From: Pelargonium nanum
Lineage: Eukaryota; Streptophyta; Magnoliopsida; Geraniales; Geraniaceae
DNA length: 28,768 nt
Direction: 5' to 3'
NCBI GenBank assembly: GCA_036897485.1
Contig: JAYMTF010000876.1
Coordinates: 1 to 28,768 of the forward strand
Under the pieces are notes generated by a model. It did not search any database and was not told where the DNA came from. It worked only from the letters and a program-made list of their open reading frames with translations. The translations under genes and the position numbers were made by a program. This document shows positions 1-12,200 of this stretch, one piece after another (position 1 is the stretch's first letter; each line of letters begins with the position of its first letter).

Positions 1-3000
1 TTATTCTCCTCTCCGATGGCCAGATTGTTTATCAGGGTCCCCGTGAACAAGTGCTTGACTTTTTTGAGTCCATGGGCTTCAAGTGTACTGAGAGGAAAGG
101 TGTAGCCGACTTTTTGCAAGAAGTATGTTTCAACTAGATTTATTACTCGTGTCTAAGATGTGTATAACTCTCTCCATCCCAAAATGAGTCTCCACACACT
201 ATTTTTTGTAGAGATAAAGGATGAATTAGTTAGAGTTAGGTTTCCCCCTTAAACCCCCATGTCCTCTTGGTGTAACCAACTCAATTTGTTCTAACTAACT
301 TATTATAGGGATATTGTTGTAATTTTGTGCACAAGTAACTGACCAAAATAGAAAGTGGACACTCATTTTGGGACAATTATTTTTTTTATAGAGAAAGTGA
401 ACACTTATTTTGGGACGGAGGGTGTATATAAGAAGCTGCATGTTTGAACAATATGAAATGTTCATTTTATGGCAGGTTACTTCCAGGAAAGATCAGGAGC
501 AATATTGGTGTCGTAAAAATTGTTCCTACAGGTTTGTGACATCCAAAGAGTTTTCTGAGGCTTTCTCGTTGTTCCATGTTGGGCGAAGACTAGGAGAACA
601 GCTTGCATTGCCGTTTGACAAAAGAAAAAGTCACCCTGCTGCCTTGACACGTCAAAAGTATGGTGCTGGGAAGATGGAGTTATTCAAAGCTTGTGCCTCC
701 AGAGAATACTTGCTGATGAAGAGAAACTCGTTTGTGTACACCTTCAAGCTTTTTCAAGTGGGTATTAATCCGTTACTGTACTTCCAGTGTTCTCTATATG
801 TTTTGAAACTAAACTATTTTTAATGCATATAGCTTGCATTTGTGGCGCTGGTTACTGCAACAGTTTTCCTAAGAACCAAGATGCATCGAAATTCTTTACT
901 TGATGGAGATATTTTTGTGGGTGCTTTGTTCTTCTCTATGCTTATTATCACATTTAATGGCATGTCAGAAATTTCCATGACCATTGGAAAACTTCCCGTC
1001 TTTTACAAACAGAGGGGCCTCTTCTTCTATCCTTCTTGGGCATATTCTCTGCCTGCCTGTATCCTCAAGATCCCCATCACATTCTCAGAAGTAATCTCAT
1101 GGGTGTCGATCACTTACTATGTCATTGGATTTGATCCAAATGTTGAAAGGTAGGAGATCTAGAAAAAATAAATTTGTCACCCTATTTGTTCCCTTTTTAC
1201 TAACATATAAATGATTCCAATTCGTTCAGGTTCCTTAGGCAGTTCCTTGTGCTGCTACTTGTTCATCAGAGTGGTTTATCACTGTTCCGCCTAATTGCTG
1301 CAATAGGAAGAAATATGATTATTGGTAATACATTAGGGTCTTTTGCAGTAGTCATGCTTGTAGGATTTGATGGAGTTGTCCTTGCACGAGGTATTATACT
1401 TAAGTAGTACCTGTCCTGATAATCAATAAGATTTTTTCTTATAGTTAAATAATTTTTTTAGTGCTCCTTACCCCACCCTGTCTCTTCCCTATCGGTGTTT
1501 TTCAGAGGACATAAAGAAATGGTGGAAATGGGCCTACTGGATATCTTCTATGATGTATGGGCAGAATGCAATAGTGGTCAATGAGTTTCTTGGCAATAGT
1601 TGGAAACATGTAAATTCTTGAATTTTCCCGTCGGAAATGCATTTTGTATAAAATTAGGGCTGTTTTATGACTTGAACTTGTGACCTCAAGGCCATAAGGC
1701 TGCAGCCTCACTGTTGTGTCAAGGCAGTTTCCTTAAAAACGTTTTGTGTATCAACTATTATTTCGACGAGCTGATATCTGAGCTTTCTTTTTTATTGAAG
1801 GTTCCTCCAAACGCCACAGAATCACTTGGAGTTGTGTTTATGAGTTCTCGTGGGTTCTTCCCTCATGCATACTGGTATTGGATAGGAGTAGGGGCATTGC
1901 TGGGATTCATGCTAATGTTCAACTTATGTTTCGCTTTGGCTTTGACTTATCTCAACCGTAGGTATCCTTACCTTATTTCTTTAAAAAAACTTTTGGAAGT
2001 GTGGACTTACTCATAAACTTTGCAGCATTAGGGAAGCCTCAGGCCTTCATGTCAGCAGAACCTGAAGAGAAAGCAAGTAATGTGAAGACAGGACAAGCTA
2101 TAAAATTATCATCCCAACAAAAAAGCAATGGTCACAGAAGCAACACAGGTCATACAACTCGTTTTATTTATTTGTGTGCAGATGATGGGGGTTTGGTAGC
2201 TATACGGTTAGCTATGGTATATGACAATGAATGCTTAGCTCAAACAGGCTGTAAAGCCATAATATGGGAGTAGCAGAGATAAGAATGCTTTGAAAGATAT
2301 TGGAATACTAGGAAGGATAAGACTAATCAAGGAACAGTTGGGGTAGCCTCAATTGAAGTTAAGATTCGGGACACCCATATAAGGTGGTTTTTACACGTAG
2401 AGCATAGAGATATTAGTGACTCTGTTTGGAAAAGTGAGAAACTTCAGTAAGGAAAAACTAAAGGGAGTACGGGTAGTCGGGTACGTATGGCTAAGCTAGC
2501 ATGGAAAGAAGCAGTGAGGAAAGACATAATAACACTTAGGTTAGCGGATGAGATAACATTAGATAAGACATCGTAGAGGAGAAGAATACAAGCAAAGGAT
2601 CCCAAAGAGTTTTGCTAAATGATCCATGAAGCCGACCCCAACATTGTTTGGGAAATGACATGGTCGTCGTCGTTTTTGTTTTAAGTGGTGGGTTTTTGGG
2701 GTGGACTGTATCCATTTTCCATTTTAGATGTTGACGAAGTTTATTTTGATAACAAGCAGAGGACGATGATATTACGAGGATAGACACCATTCTTCCTGCC
2801 AGTGAGAACAGAAGAAGAGGAGTTGTTCTTCCATTCCAGCAACATTGTATAACCTTCGATAATATCAATTACTCGGTCGACATGCCATTGGTAATTTGAA
2901 TATTAAGATATGGAATAAGAAGTTTAAAAGCATTCTGAGTTCTGACTGTGATGAATTAATACTGCGAAAGTAGTGTGTGACTTATATGTTAAATGATTAT

Positions 3001-5690
3001 CTCAGGAAATGAAAAACCAAGGTGTCATTGACGATAGATTGGTACTTCTGAAGGGTCTGAGTGGTGCTTTCAGGCCTGGAGTTCTTACAGCTCTAATGGG
3101 TGTCAGTGGTGCGGGTAAGACCACCCTGATGGATGTGTTGGCTGGTAGGAAAACTTGTGGATACATAGAGGGCAACATCACAATCTCTGGGTACCCAAAG
3201 AAGCAAGAATCGTTTGCTCGAGTTTCGGGATACTGTGAGCAGAATGACATCCACTCTCCTCATGTTACTGTCTACGAGTCCCTGCTCTATTCTGCTTGGC
3301 TCCGCTTACCCTCCGAAGTAAATGAGGAAACGAGGAAGGTTGGTATCTATTTTATGTATGTAAATTTAAATTATTCAAATAGAATGATAGATAATTGATT
3401 GCAATCTATAGACAGATACGGGACACGACACGACACATTTATATCTGTTATCATTCCTGGCCAATTGAGAATTTATCTTGTAGTGGAATTGGATAGATCA
3501 ATTTTCTACTCTGGAAATGGTTGCAGATGTTCATTGAGGAGGTCATGGAGCTTGTGGAATTGAAACCTTTGAGGCAAGCATTAGTTGGACTACCTGGTGT
3601 GAATGGTTTGTCAACCGAGCAGCGCAAGAGGCTTACCATAGCAGTGGAGCTAGTGGCTAATCCCTCTATTATATTCATGGATGAACCAACTTCAGGACTA
3701 GATGCAAGGGCTGCTGCAATTGTAATGCGAACTGTTAGGAACACAGTGGACAGCGGAAGAACAGTTGTATGCACCATTCATCAGCCAAGCATCGACATAT
3801 TTGAAGCATTTGATGAGGTTAGATGTAGTCATAACTCTATAAGTTAGCACTTAACTTGGGTTATCTTCTAAATATGATGGTACTGCAGTTAATCCTAATG
3901 AAGCGCGGAGGTCAAGAGATTTATGTTGGACCATTGGGTCTCCATTGTAGCCGTTTGATAGATTATTTCGAGGTATCACAAACAAATTAATGTTTCTGCC
4001 TGTATTTTCCTTCATGTTTGATTACACTATCTGGAATATTCGATTATGTTTTTCCTTTTATTGAAGAAAATCAAAGGTGTCAGTAAAATTAAAGATGGCT
4101 ACAATCCTGCGACTTGGATGTTGGACATTACCACTTCAGCCAAAGAATTAGAATTGGGGGTTGATTTTGCTGATATATACAGAAATTCAGAACTTTACAG
4201 GTCGGTTTAACTTAAACTGCAAGTTCATGTTTCCTTAAGCTTATTTCTAAAGCTTGCATGCCATACTTTCCAGGAGGAACAAAGCACTGATACAGGAACT
4301 CAGCACACCACCACCTGGTTCGAAAGACCTTCATTTTCCTACTCAGTACTCACAGCCTTTCTTTACCCAATGGATGGCTTGCTTTTGGAAACAGCGTTGT
4401 TCGTACTGGCGCAACCCCAAATACACTGCTGTTAGATCACTCTACACAATCTTCATGGCCTTGGCATTAGGGTCAATATTTTGGAGCTGTGGGTCCAAAA
4501 AGTAGGATGAATCATAATGACTTGTTATTGAATTCATAGAGTTGATATCCACTCTTTCTGTTAATATATATTCCACGTTTTGAATTGCAGAAGGAATCGA
4601 CAAGATATTTTTAATGCAATGGGTTCTATGTTTTCTACTACACTCTATCTCGGGTTTCAATATCGTACATCTGTGCAGCCTGTAGTTGCTGTGGAACGAG
4701 CAGTGTTTTACAGAGAGAGGGCTGCTGGAATGTATGCAGCCATGGCATATGGCATTGCGCAGGTATATTGTTTTCTAAGTTACAAGTAAAGAGTTTAATA
4801 CTTTTTACCTTTGAAAAACAGATGTTTTTCTTGTAAAAAATCTTTTACAGAACATGTCATGCTCTTTTTTTTTTTTGCAAATTATTCTGAAATTTTTATA
4901 TCTGACAATCATCTGGAGTAAGGCCATATGTAACTTTGAATCGTATGTAGTTTGCTTGTACTTCATTTTCTTATATGTATTTCTTCTACATATGATTGCG
5001 CAGCAAGACCACTACTGTTTTCAACAGCACGAATAATCTTGCTTACCTTTTGACAGTTACATATTGTTCAAATTTTAATTTGACGTGCAGATTATGATTG
5101 AGCTCCCATATGTGTTTGTACAAGCTGTGGCATATAGTGTTGTGGTGTACGCAATGATTGGTTTTGAATGGACAGTTGCGAAGTTCTTTTGGTACATATT
5201 TTTCTTGTTCTTCACATTACTCTACTTGACCTTCTATGGCATGATGTGTGTGGCTTTCACACCAAACCTCCACATTTCTTCGGTCATTTCAACAGCATTG
5301 TATATGCTTTGGATCTTGTTCTCAGGTTTCTTCATTCCCCGAACGGTAAGTTCAGTAACCCTGAATCTTTGCTGTCGGTTCCTCCTCTTAAAATTTTATA
5401 GACCATTGATGACACTTTGATGTTGCTACCAGAGGATCCCGGTTTGGTGGAGATGGTTCTATTGGACGAGTCCAATGGCGTGGACAATGTACGGATTGAC
5501 TGCATCGCAATTTGGTGATGTGAAGGACAAGCTTGACACAGGCCAAACTGTGGAAGAGTTTTTGCGCGAATATTACGGGTTCAAGCATGACTTTCTGGGG
5601 GTTGTTGCAGCTGCTATTGTGGGGTTTCCAGTGCTCTTTGCATTTGTCTTTGCCCTCTTGATAAAGGTATTTAATTTCCAAAGAAGATAG
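1..5690 (+). CDS. PDR-type full-size ABCG transporter, 5'-partial (3' 16 exons, PDR1-like)
   Basis: Membrane ATP-driven exporter of the plant PDR/ABCG family (order NBD1-TMD1-NBD2-TMD2). Exons read from GT-AG junctions and continuous frame: 1-122, 476-757, 833-1149, 1230-1390, 1506-1609, 1801-1957, 2026-2148, 2760-2890, 3006-3338, 3527-3817, 3889-3972, 4067-4200, 4274-4501, 4591-4762, 5091-5345, 5433-5690 (TAG). This gives 1049 residues; about 380-400 N-terminal residues, including NBD1 Walker A, are outside the window. Visible parts: end of NBD1 ([13 protein letters not shown]), TMD1 ([29 protein letters not shown]), the linker, NBD2 with Walker [10 protein letters not shown] (near 3100), signature LSTEQRKR, Walker B SIIFMDEP and H-loop CTIHQPS, then TMD2 ending in NFQRR. 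No frameshift or internal stop. The linker carries an extra intron (2149-2759) that the neighbouring paralogue lacks. The family is certain; the substrate is unknown. Confidence 0.93.
168..424. mobile_element. Stowaway-like MITE in an intron of the first PDR gene
   Basis: The left end CTCTCTCCATCCC (168-180) and right end GGGACGGAGGGTG (412-424) are inverted and fit the Stowaway terminal consensus CTCCCTCCGTCCC. The sequence continues inward as CAAAATGAGT on the left and ACTTATTTTGG on the right. TA lies next to the right end and near the left end, as expected for Tc1/mariner-type insertion. A second right-end-like copy (AAAGTGGACACTCATTTTGG) starts near 351, so the right terminus is doubled. 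There is no coding capacity. Confidence 0.75.
1635..1727 (-). mobile_element. Truncated Au-like SINE, antisense, in a PDR intron
   Basis: Read on the minus strand this is a tRNA-derived SINE head. It has a GTGAGGCTGCAGCC A-box-like region, a B-box-like GGTCACAAGTTCAAGTC, then an AACAGCCC...TACAAAATGCA stretch as in Au-type SINEs. The 3' part with the CCCTCCCCAGACCC block is missing. It lies in the intron 1610-1800 of the first PDR gene. Confidence 0.6.
2149..2759 (+). mobile_element. LINE (RTE-like) 3' remnant filling the NBD2-linker intron
   Basis: This intron of the first PDR gene contains decayed non-LTR coding sequence. At 2361-2429 one frame reads [19 protein letters not shown], which fits the conserved C-terminal tail of plant LINE polyproteins (typical form LRWFGHVQRR). 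Downstream come further pieces such as AWKEAVRKD. It ends near 2629-2680 with AAGCCGACCCCAACATTGTT and a short GTCGTCGTCG run, like the simple-repeat 3' ends of RTE-type LINEs. Stops and frameshifts make it inactive. Exact insertion borders are not visible. Confidence 0.6.
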
Positions 5691-6276
5691 CAAGTTTGGT
5701 TCAATATGTTGTGTGTTTGGTATATTACTTGTATATGACTGTTTAGTTCTTTGTAATGGTGTAGTTCTTGGAAATGATAGTTTGAGATGTGGATATTTGA
5801 ATAAAAGAACTCTTGAGTTCTTTGTAATTGTTGAAACGTGATGTAGTTTGGTAAAAAAAAGGGTTGAAATTGACGGGTGGGTTCGGGGCAAAAGAACCTG
5901 CCCCGGGGGATGGGGAACTATAAGCTGCCCCACCCCTAACCCGATATCCATTCCTATCGTCCTCAAAGTCGTTCAGTCACTACTTGAAATACTAGTTTGA
6001 CCCCCAATCTATCAACTTAAGCTGACAATAGATGGAGTGTTCAACACTCCAACTAGTAAATCAAGTGACAACGGGACTTCACATTCCTCCGGGATGCATT
6101 ATCATCTGCATATATATATCAAGTGACAGCGGGACTTCAAAACCTCTCTCATTGGGAAGTGAAATACTATGAATTTCTTTTATCTATTCTGCAACTAGTT
6201 ACACATTGTAGCTCACAAGTTCATCATAAGATTGTCTCTAACTCATAGGACACTAAATTAAAAGCTTAAAACTATC
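5691..6276. other. Tail-to-tail spacer between the two PDR genes
   Basis: This 586-base spacer contains the 3' UTRs of both genes. A GC-rich patch (5865-5945, with CCCCGGGGGATGGGG) contrasts with the AT-rich surroundings and resembles a degenerate dispersed repeat. A perfect palindrome GGAGTGTTCAACACTCC lies at 6034-6050. A 22-base direct repeat, ATCAAGTGACA(A/G)CGGGACTTCA, occurs at 6060-6081 and 6118-6139. I see no ORF with family features, and no canonical AATAAA for the minus-strand gene. Confidence 0.6.
5800..5805 (+). promoter_or_regulatory. Poly(A) signal of the first PDR gene
   Basis: AATAAA lies 110 bases after the TAG stop, in a T-rich stretch with further GT-rich sequence. It is the best canonical polyadenylation signal before the convergent neighbour. 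Confidence 0.55.
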
Positions 6277-9200
6277 CTATCTCTTCTGGAAATTAAACAT
6301 TTTTATAGACAGTGCGAAGATGAATGCGAAGAGCACAGTGAACCCAACAACCACAGCTGCAACAACTCCCACAAAATCATGTTTGAATCCAAAATAACTT
6401 CTCAAGAACTGTTTAACCGTTACACCCGAGTCGATCATGATGCTCTCTTCATCTCCATATTGTGTTACCACCAATCCATACAGTGTCCAGGCAACTGGAC
6501 ATGCCCAGTAGTACCATCTCCACCATATAGGAATCCTCTGTGAATGAAACAAGAACAAATGTGAACTCAAGAAACCGAAATGTGAACAGTTTCAGGGGTG
6601 CAGAAAGATTTAACCTAAGAAACCGAAACGTGAACTTTTGAAGAATAGGTCAGAGGACTTACTGTTCTTGGGACTATGAATCCACAGAAAAGGTTCCAAA
6701 TTCCATAAAATGCAGCAGCAATAATGCTTGCAATGTGGTAGTTTGGGGTCACAGCCACTGCCATCATGCCATAGAATGTGAAGTACAAGAATGTGAAGTA
6801 CATGAAGAATAAATACCAGAAGAATTTCTCGGCCGTCCATTGAAATTCAATCATTGCATACACAATAACACCATAAACTACAGCTTGCACCAAGATGTAT
6901 GGGAGTTCAATGGCAACCTGCGTCGAAAAATTACAAGAAAATGAAAAGATGGAAGAAAAGAAAGTGTTTCTTGCTGTGCAAGTTACTGTGATTTTGAAAT
7001 GTTTTGAGAAAATGATCAGAAACAGAAAAGAGAGTGTTTCTTGCAACAGAAGTTACTCTGATTTTGAAAGTGTTTCTTGCTACACAAGTTACTATGATTC
7101 ATGAAATACATCACCTGTGCAAAAGCATATGCCATGGGTGAATACATTCCAGCAGCATTTTCTCTGTAATACACAGTCCTTTCCACAGCTACAACTGGCT
7201 GTACAGAGTTTGCATTTTGAACTCCAATAAATAGCACAGCAGTATACATAGAACCCATTGCATTAAACACATCTTGTTGCTTTTTCCTGATATTCATTCA
7301 CAAGAATCATTGATCAAGTTCGAATACCAAGCCTATCAGTATTAAAAATAATTGGGTAAAATGTTTTCGCCTCAGTAAATATTAGTAGCTTACACATTAG
7401 AGCCAAGTCCCCAGAACATTGTCCCAAACATCAAGGCAATGAAGATTGTGAAAAGAAACCTCACTGCAGTATATGGCGGGTTGCGCCAATATGACCAATG
7501 CTGTTTCCATAAGCAAGCAATGAATTGGGTGAAGAACGACTGCGAATATTTAGACGAGAAATGAAGATCCTTCGAACCAGGCTTTTGAACACTCATTTCT
7601 TGTATAAGAGCTTTGTTTCTCCTGAAAAATATGATATGTAATAGTAAAGTTTTATCACCAAATTCTAAGTCCATGAAAGGAAATGAGCATTTGTACAAAG
7701 TTTCAGTCTAGTCATGAAAGTACCTGTACAGTTCAGATCTTTTGTATAGTTCTGCAAAATCAACCCCCAAGGCCTGTTCTTGTGCTGCAGTGGAAACTTC
7801 TAGCATCCAAGTTGCTGGGTTGTGACCATCTTTGATTTTGCTGACTCCTTCTATTTCCTTAAAAGCAAATAGTTGTCAGTGAAGATTTTATGTTAATCAC
7901 AGTTGTTTCTTCTTGTTCATCAGATCATACCTCAAAATATGCTATCAGATGGCATGAGTTGCGACCCACGGGCCCTACATAGATCTCTTCGCCTCCTCGC
8001 TTCATCAAGAACAGCTGAAACATCGCATTGGACAACATTTTAGGCTTGAGTTAAGAAGTTAATTACAGAAGGTAAAATGTACATTATATGTATTATGTTC
8101 ATATATATGACCTCATCAAATGATTCAAATATGTCAATGCTTGGCTGGTGGATGGTGCATACAACTCTTCTTCCAGTGTCCACTGTGTTCCTAACTGTTC
8201 TCATGACAATTGCTGCAGCTCTCGCATCTAATCCTGAAGTTGGCTCATCCATGAATATAATAGAAGGATTTGCCACCAGCTCTACTGCAATCGTTAGCCT
8301 CTTGCGCTGCTCCGTTGAGAGTCCATCTACACCAGGCAATCCTACTAATGCTTCCCTCAATGGCTTCAATTCCACAAGCTCCATGACATCTTCAATGAAT
8401 GCCTGCAATCAATTCAGAGTAGGGAGACCAAGACATGTTTCACAAATAAGTGCACAAATACTTATTTCACAAATAAGTGCACAAAGATATGCGAACAGTG
8501 AAAAAAGTGCAGACTGACCATGAAAATGCGTAGACATTTGAGTTTTCGTGCTCGTCTAGACATTTTCATAGCCAGTCTGCACTTTTTTTTAGTCTTCGCA
8601 TAGCTTTGTGCACTTATTTGTGCAATAAGGTTTGTGCACTAAGGTTTTCCTTTGGAGTGAAGGATTAGTGAGCTACTAATAAAGGTGAGACCTCATAACC
8701 TATATGATGAGCTCTGAGGGCGAGTTAGGACATAACAGTAAGGTTGTTGCCTGATGACCCCGAGGGAACGGGTCCAAATCATGGAAACAGTTTCTCTACA
8801 AAGTAGGGGTAAGAGTGGCATACAAAACTAACCCTCCCCAGACCCCACCCTGGTGGGAGCCTCGTGCGCTAGGAAATGAAATGAAACAAGAAACTGAAAT
8901 CCCCAAAAGAGGTTAGTGATTAGGTATCAACCTTTCTGGTATCAGCTTTGACATCAGGAGATAAGCGCAGCCAAGCTGAGTAGAGCAAGGACTCATAGAC
9001 AGTTACATAAGGAGAATGGATGTCGTTTTGTTCACAGTATCCAGAAATTCTAGCAAATGTTTCTTGCTTCTTCGGGTACCCGGATATTTTGATGTTACCC
9101 CCAATGTATCCACCAGTTTTCCTACCAGCCAACACATCCATCAGAGTGGTTTTCCCAGCACCACTGACACCCATTAGAGCTGTAAGAACCCCCGGCCTGA

Positions 9201-12200
9201 AAGACCCACTCACACCCTTCAGAAGAAGCAGCTTGTCCTCAGTGATGCCTTGAATTTTCATTTCCTGCATTACACAATCAACAATCAGGCATCAAAGTTA
9301 TGGAAACTACTGAGTTTGGAACATAAAACTTTTTGACTTCTAGATGTCAATACATGAAAAGTCATTTAACATGGTATCAGAGTTGGTTTGGTAAGGGCTT
9401 GCACGTGTTGGGGAGCGTTGATGTTGAGGTCATATATATTCTTAATACACTACTGTGGCACTCCACCTACGGAGTTTAAGCTTTTGGATTCGAGTAAAGT
9501 TCAACAATACACATTTTCTGTATGGATAAATTCGAATTACCGAAGGCATGTCTACAGAATATGTGATGTCATCAAAGGTGATGGAATGATGCTCAAATGG
9601 AAGAGCCATTCCTCTTTTCCTGTGCTGATTTGCTTCATTTCTTGAGGATATTACTTGAACAGGCTGTTCTGTTCTGTCATCAAGCTCTTTCTTCTGAGAC
9701 TCTTCTGGTATAACAGCCTGAACCTTCTCAAGTGCTGCAAAAATTATATTCTTGGTATCAGTACTTGACCTCTCAAACCTAAAAATGCTAAAAAAAATGA
9801 AGAAATTATATACCCACGTACGGTTGAGGTAAGTTAGAGCCAGAGTGAAAGAAAAGTTGAATAGCAATATGTATCCTGCTAATGCTCCTACTCCTATCCA
9901 GTACCAGTACGCGTGTGGGAAGAACCCACGAGACTTGAGAACTGCGACTCCAAGTGTTACATTTGAGTTTGGAAGAACCTTAAAGAAACTGAAGATGTCA
10001 GATCAAAAACAAACTCAAGAATGCACACAAGAAAATGGTTAAAGAACTTACATGACTCCAACTCTTCCCAAGGAACTCATTGACTACTACTGCATTCTGT
10101 CCATACATCAAAGGAGAAACCCAGTAGCCCCATATCCACCATTTCTTCACGTCGTCTGAGGGATCAAATAAAGAAAAGAAAGATTCATTATTGGCACAAT
10201 AGTAAGGTTGTATAAAATAGACCCCACAATGATTGTTTACGAGGATTCTGTAACACTAATTTGGTGAGCCTACCTCTTGACAGGACAACGCCTCCCAGAG
10301 CGAAAAGCAAGAGAAGAACAAATGCTCCGAAAGTTCCAGCTACTGTCATTGTCCTACCTATGGCTCCAATGAATCTAAACAATGCAGAGGCCATCTGGTT
10401 AACCAGTAAGAGCACCAAGTACTGCTTAAAAAACCTGCAGCAAGAAAATTCCTACATTAGCAAACAAAAATTAAGTGCGCAATGTTAATTGCACAAAGTT
10501 TTGAGAACAGTGAAAATAGTGTAGTCTGACTATTAATTGCTAATAGTTGAGAGTTCTCAGAAGTGTTTGTTGAGTACTTAATGACCTTCCAACGTTGGGA
10601 TCAAATCCGATGACATAGTAGGTGATGCAAACCCAAACTGCAGCCTCTACAAGCGTTATCGGAATCTTGAGAATCCATGTTGGAAGAGCATATGCCCATG
10701 GAGGATAGAAGAGAAGGTCTCTTTGCTTGTAAAAGACAGGAAGCTTTGCAATGGTCATGGAAATCTCTGCCATGCCATTGAAGAGAAGCATAGTCACAGT
10801 GAAGAACAAAGCTCCTGTGTAGATTCCTCCATCGTTTACTGAATCTCGATGCATCTCGGTTCGAAGGAAGACGGTCATAGATATTATTGCCATTATTGTA
10901 AGCTATGAGAAGAAACAAAAGTAGCAGCAATGAATTGAAGTTGCTGATGGAGAACCATAAAATTGAAAGCAAAAGAAGTGATGAAATTTGAAAGTTTGAA
11001 ACACAATACTTGAATGAGCTTGAAGATGTAGACAAATGAGTTTCTCTTCATCAGCAAGAGCTCTCTTGAGAAGCAAGTTCTCAACAGTTCCTTTCTCTCA
11101 ACTCCATATGTTTTAGTTGTCAAAGCAGCTGGGTGAGCTTTGGTTTTGTCAAATGGAACTTTAAGATCTAAGTATAGCCTCTGTCCCATATGAAATGACT
11201 TGAATGCTTCTGCAAATTCCTTGACTGTGACAAAAACATAAGGCTCGTCTCTTCGAACCCAATATTGTTTCTGATCTTTCCTTGATGTCACCTGCAAACG
11301 AAATGCCACTCCTGAGGATAAAATCTGTACTGATAACTTCATGTCAGTTGTATTTTTGCACTCACTTCTTGCAAAAAGTCAGCCACTCCTTTCCTCGTAG
11401 GACACTTGAAGCCCATGGATTCAAAGAAACCGAGTACTTGATCTCGGGGACCATGGTAAGCGACTTGGCCATCAGAGAGGAGAATAATGTCATCAAAGAG
11501 ATCATAAGTCTCTGGCGCCGGCTGGAGGAGAGAGATGACAGCACTTCCTCTCAGAATGTGAATGAATTGCTTGAGAGAGTTTACAATTTGGTAAGTTGTT
11601 GAGCTGTCCAAACCAGTGGATATCTCATCCATGAGTAGCATCTTGGCTGGTCCAACCAGCATTTCACCTGTAGTATAATTGATAACAAATTTCAGATAAC
11701 TGATCATAAGTAGTGCACTAGAATCCCACCATTGGAAGGCCAAAGGGAGGTTCATTTTTGTTGCAGCCTGTTTTCTAACTCAAACCCATGACCTCAATGT
11801 CACAATGCAACAACCTTACTGTCGTGACCTCATAAGGCTATCTTACTATTGCGCAAAGACACCTAGTAAGTGAAAACAAGTATGAATTGATTGCTATATG
11901 AAATCTAGCGTTACACTTGCCCCTACTTTTGCATAGAGATTGTTTTCTAACTCAAACTCATGACATCACAAGGCAACAAACTTAATGTTGCACCGAGACT
12001 CAAGCAGTAAATGAACAGAAGTAGACAGTAGATCATATGGACAACCTTCTAGTCCATATATGACTTCACAAGGCAACAATTTTACTTTTGCGCTAAGACT
12101 GACCAAGTAACTGAACATAAGTCAAAATTAGGTCATATTAGTATTACCTGTCGTGACACGCTTTCGCTGTCCTCCAGAGATACCTCGAATCATATCATCC

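Noticed and set aside
5388..5966. Long minus-strand open frame of 192 codons over the 3' end of the first PDR gene
   Set aside because: It is the antisense of the last exons and 3' UTR, with no family features.
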